The position numbers and the translations under genes are program-made. Positions 63,735-64,000 of a stretch of 64,000 nucleotides of DNA are shown in pieces. Positions within the stretch are counted from its first letter, which is position 1. Every line of letters begins with the position of its first letter. The stretch is from Butyrivibrio sp. NC3005 (GTDB lineage Bacteria > Bacillota > Clostridia > Lachnospirales > Lachnospiraceae), in NCBI RefSeq assembly GCF_000424545.1, contig NZ_AUKC01000015.1, forward strand, positions 29,950 through 93,949, given 5' to 3'. Below the pieces are notes generated by a model, which was not told the DNA's origin, did no database searches, and saw nothing but the letters and a program-made list of their open reading frames with translations.

Positions 63735-64000
63735 TGATACCGAAAAGCTCTCCGAGGGCTTAGGGCGCTGCCCTAAGAACCTGCAAGGGACTTGTCCCTT
63801 GACCCGTATTGCGGGCTCTGCCCGCACCCGTCCTCGCCGGAAGCAGGCCAGCAAGCACACTTGCTGACCAGATGTATAGGATAATCCGTGAACCTTATGT
63901 CAAGGGACTTTCGCGGCATATCCTCACCGGCTTTGCCGGTTCCGGTATTCCACGGTTTCCTTGACAACGGTTCCGCTCCGGGTCAGGCTGATTTTTCTTT
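63735..64000. other. GC-rich run of short perfect hairpins
   Basis: Five tight hairpins follow one another: CTTAGGGC-gct-GCCCTAAG (63759-63777), CAAGGGAC-tt-GTCCCTTG (63784-63801), GCGGGC-tct-GCCCGC (63811-63825), CAGCAAG-caca-CTTGCTG (63849-63866) and ACCGGC-ttt-GCCGGT (63926-63940). GTCAAGG and CCTTGAC form a wider pair near 63899 and 63957. GC content is far above the rest of the window. Similar hairpin runs occur, in my recollection, within Firmicutes conjugative elements. It runs off the right edge. Confidence 0.6.

Noticed and set aside
63773..63967. Open minus-strand frame of 64 codons in the GC-rich hairpin region
   Set aside because: It runs through three perfect hairpins, has no ribosome site and has low-complexity, non-protein-like sequence; the open frame is explained by high GC content.
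1..64000. tRNA, rRNA, tmRNA or 6S RNA genes
   Set aside because: No cloverleaf with a TTCGAATC-type T-loop or rRNA-like stretch was noticed in any gap. This was by eye, so a divergent RNA could be missed.

Overview
The window reads as chromosome of a low-GC Gram-positive anaerobe, most likely a rumen or gut Lachnospiraceae close to Butyrivibrio or Pseudobutyrivibrio. This is inferred from protein character and gene order, not from a database match. Pointers are a phosphoketolase, a type III glutamine synthetase beside a type I enzyme with an ANTAR regulator, a T-box leader on valS, a long M29 aminopeptidase, small Lachnospiraceae-type proteins and strong AGGAGG ribosome binding sites. I see no rRNA, tRNA, CRISPR array or transposase.

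Layout. 1-8.2 kb: partial iron alcohol dehydrogenase, radA, a large XRE regulator, two unknown proteins, and clpC behind a GntR regulator. 8.2-18 kb: SH3 surface protein, purine genes purE-purM-purN-purD, an M29 aminopeptidase, a pair of small membrane proteins overlapping by 4 bases, and pyrF-pyrE. 18-25.4 kb: glnA with an ANTAR regulator behind an attenuator, then a hybrid sensor kinase and a chemotaxis receptor divergent from sites resembling the flagellar sigma factor. 25.4-33.2 kb: methionine ABC transporter (metN-metI-metQ), secreted SGNH hydrolase, rhodanese-TtcA fusion, TcdA-like enzyme and an intracellular heparinase-type lyase. 33.2-43.1 kb: glutamine synthetase III, HAD phosphatase, phosphoketolase and purC, bracketed by inverted copies of two structured repeats. 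43-54.5 kb: FtsX-type ABC exporter, PAS-GGDEF-EAL protein, TPR proteins, RidA and folC. 54.6-63.5 kb: valS with T-box, nuclease-helicase fusion, an HPr-like protein without the active histidine, asnA and an M24 peptidase. The last 260 bases are a GC-rich run of short hairpins unlike the rest.

How it works together. Much of the window is nitrogen and nucleotide housekeeping: two glutamine synthetases, asparagine synthetase, four contiguous purine genes plus distant purC, and pyrE/pyrF. Motility and signalling are represented by the receptor, hybrid kinase and EAL protein.

The most unusual content is non-coding. A 154-bp repeat (A) and a 141-bp repeat (B) occur as inverted composites at 33.2 and 42.6-43.0 kb, with a shorter B copy at 62.3 kb. 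All three B copies lie between convergent genes. Their arms differ in sequence but keep perfect pairing, so compensatory changes are visible within this window. Between A2 and B2 sit four consecutive perfect hairpins. One hairpin of A recurs alone at 49.6 kb and as a variant at 54.6 kb. This looks like a modular family of structured intergenic elements that I cannot name.
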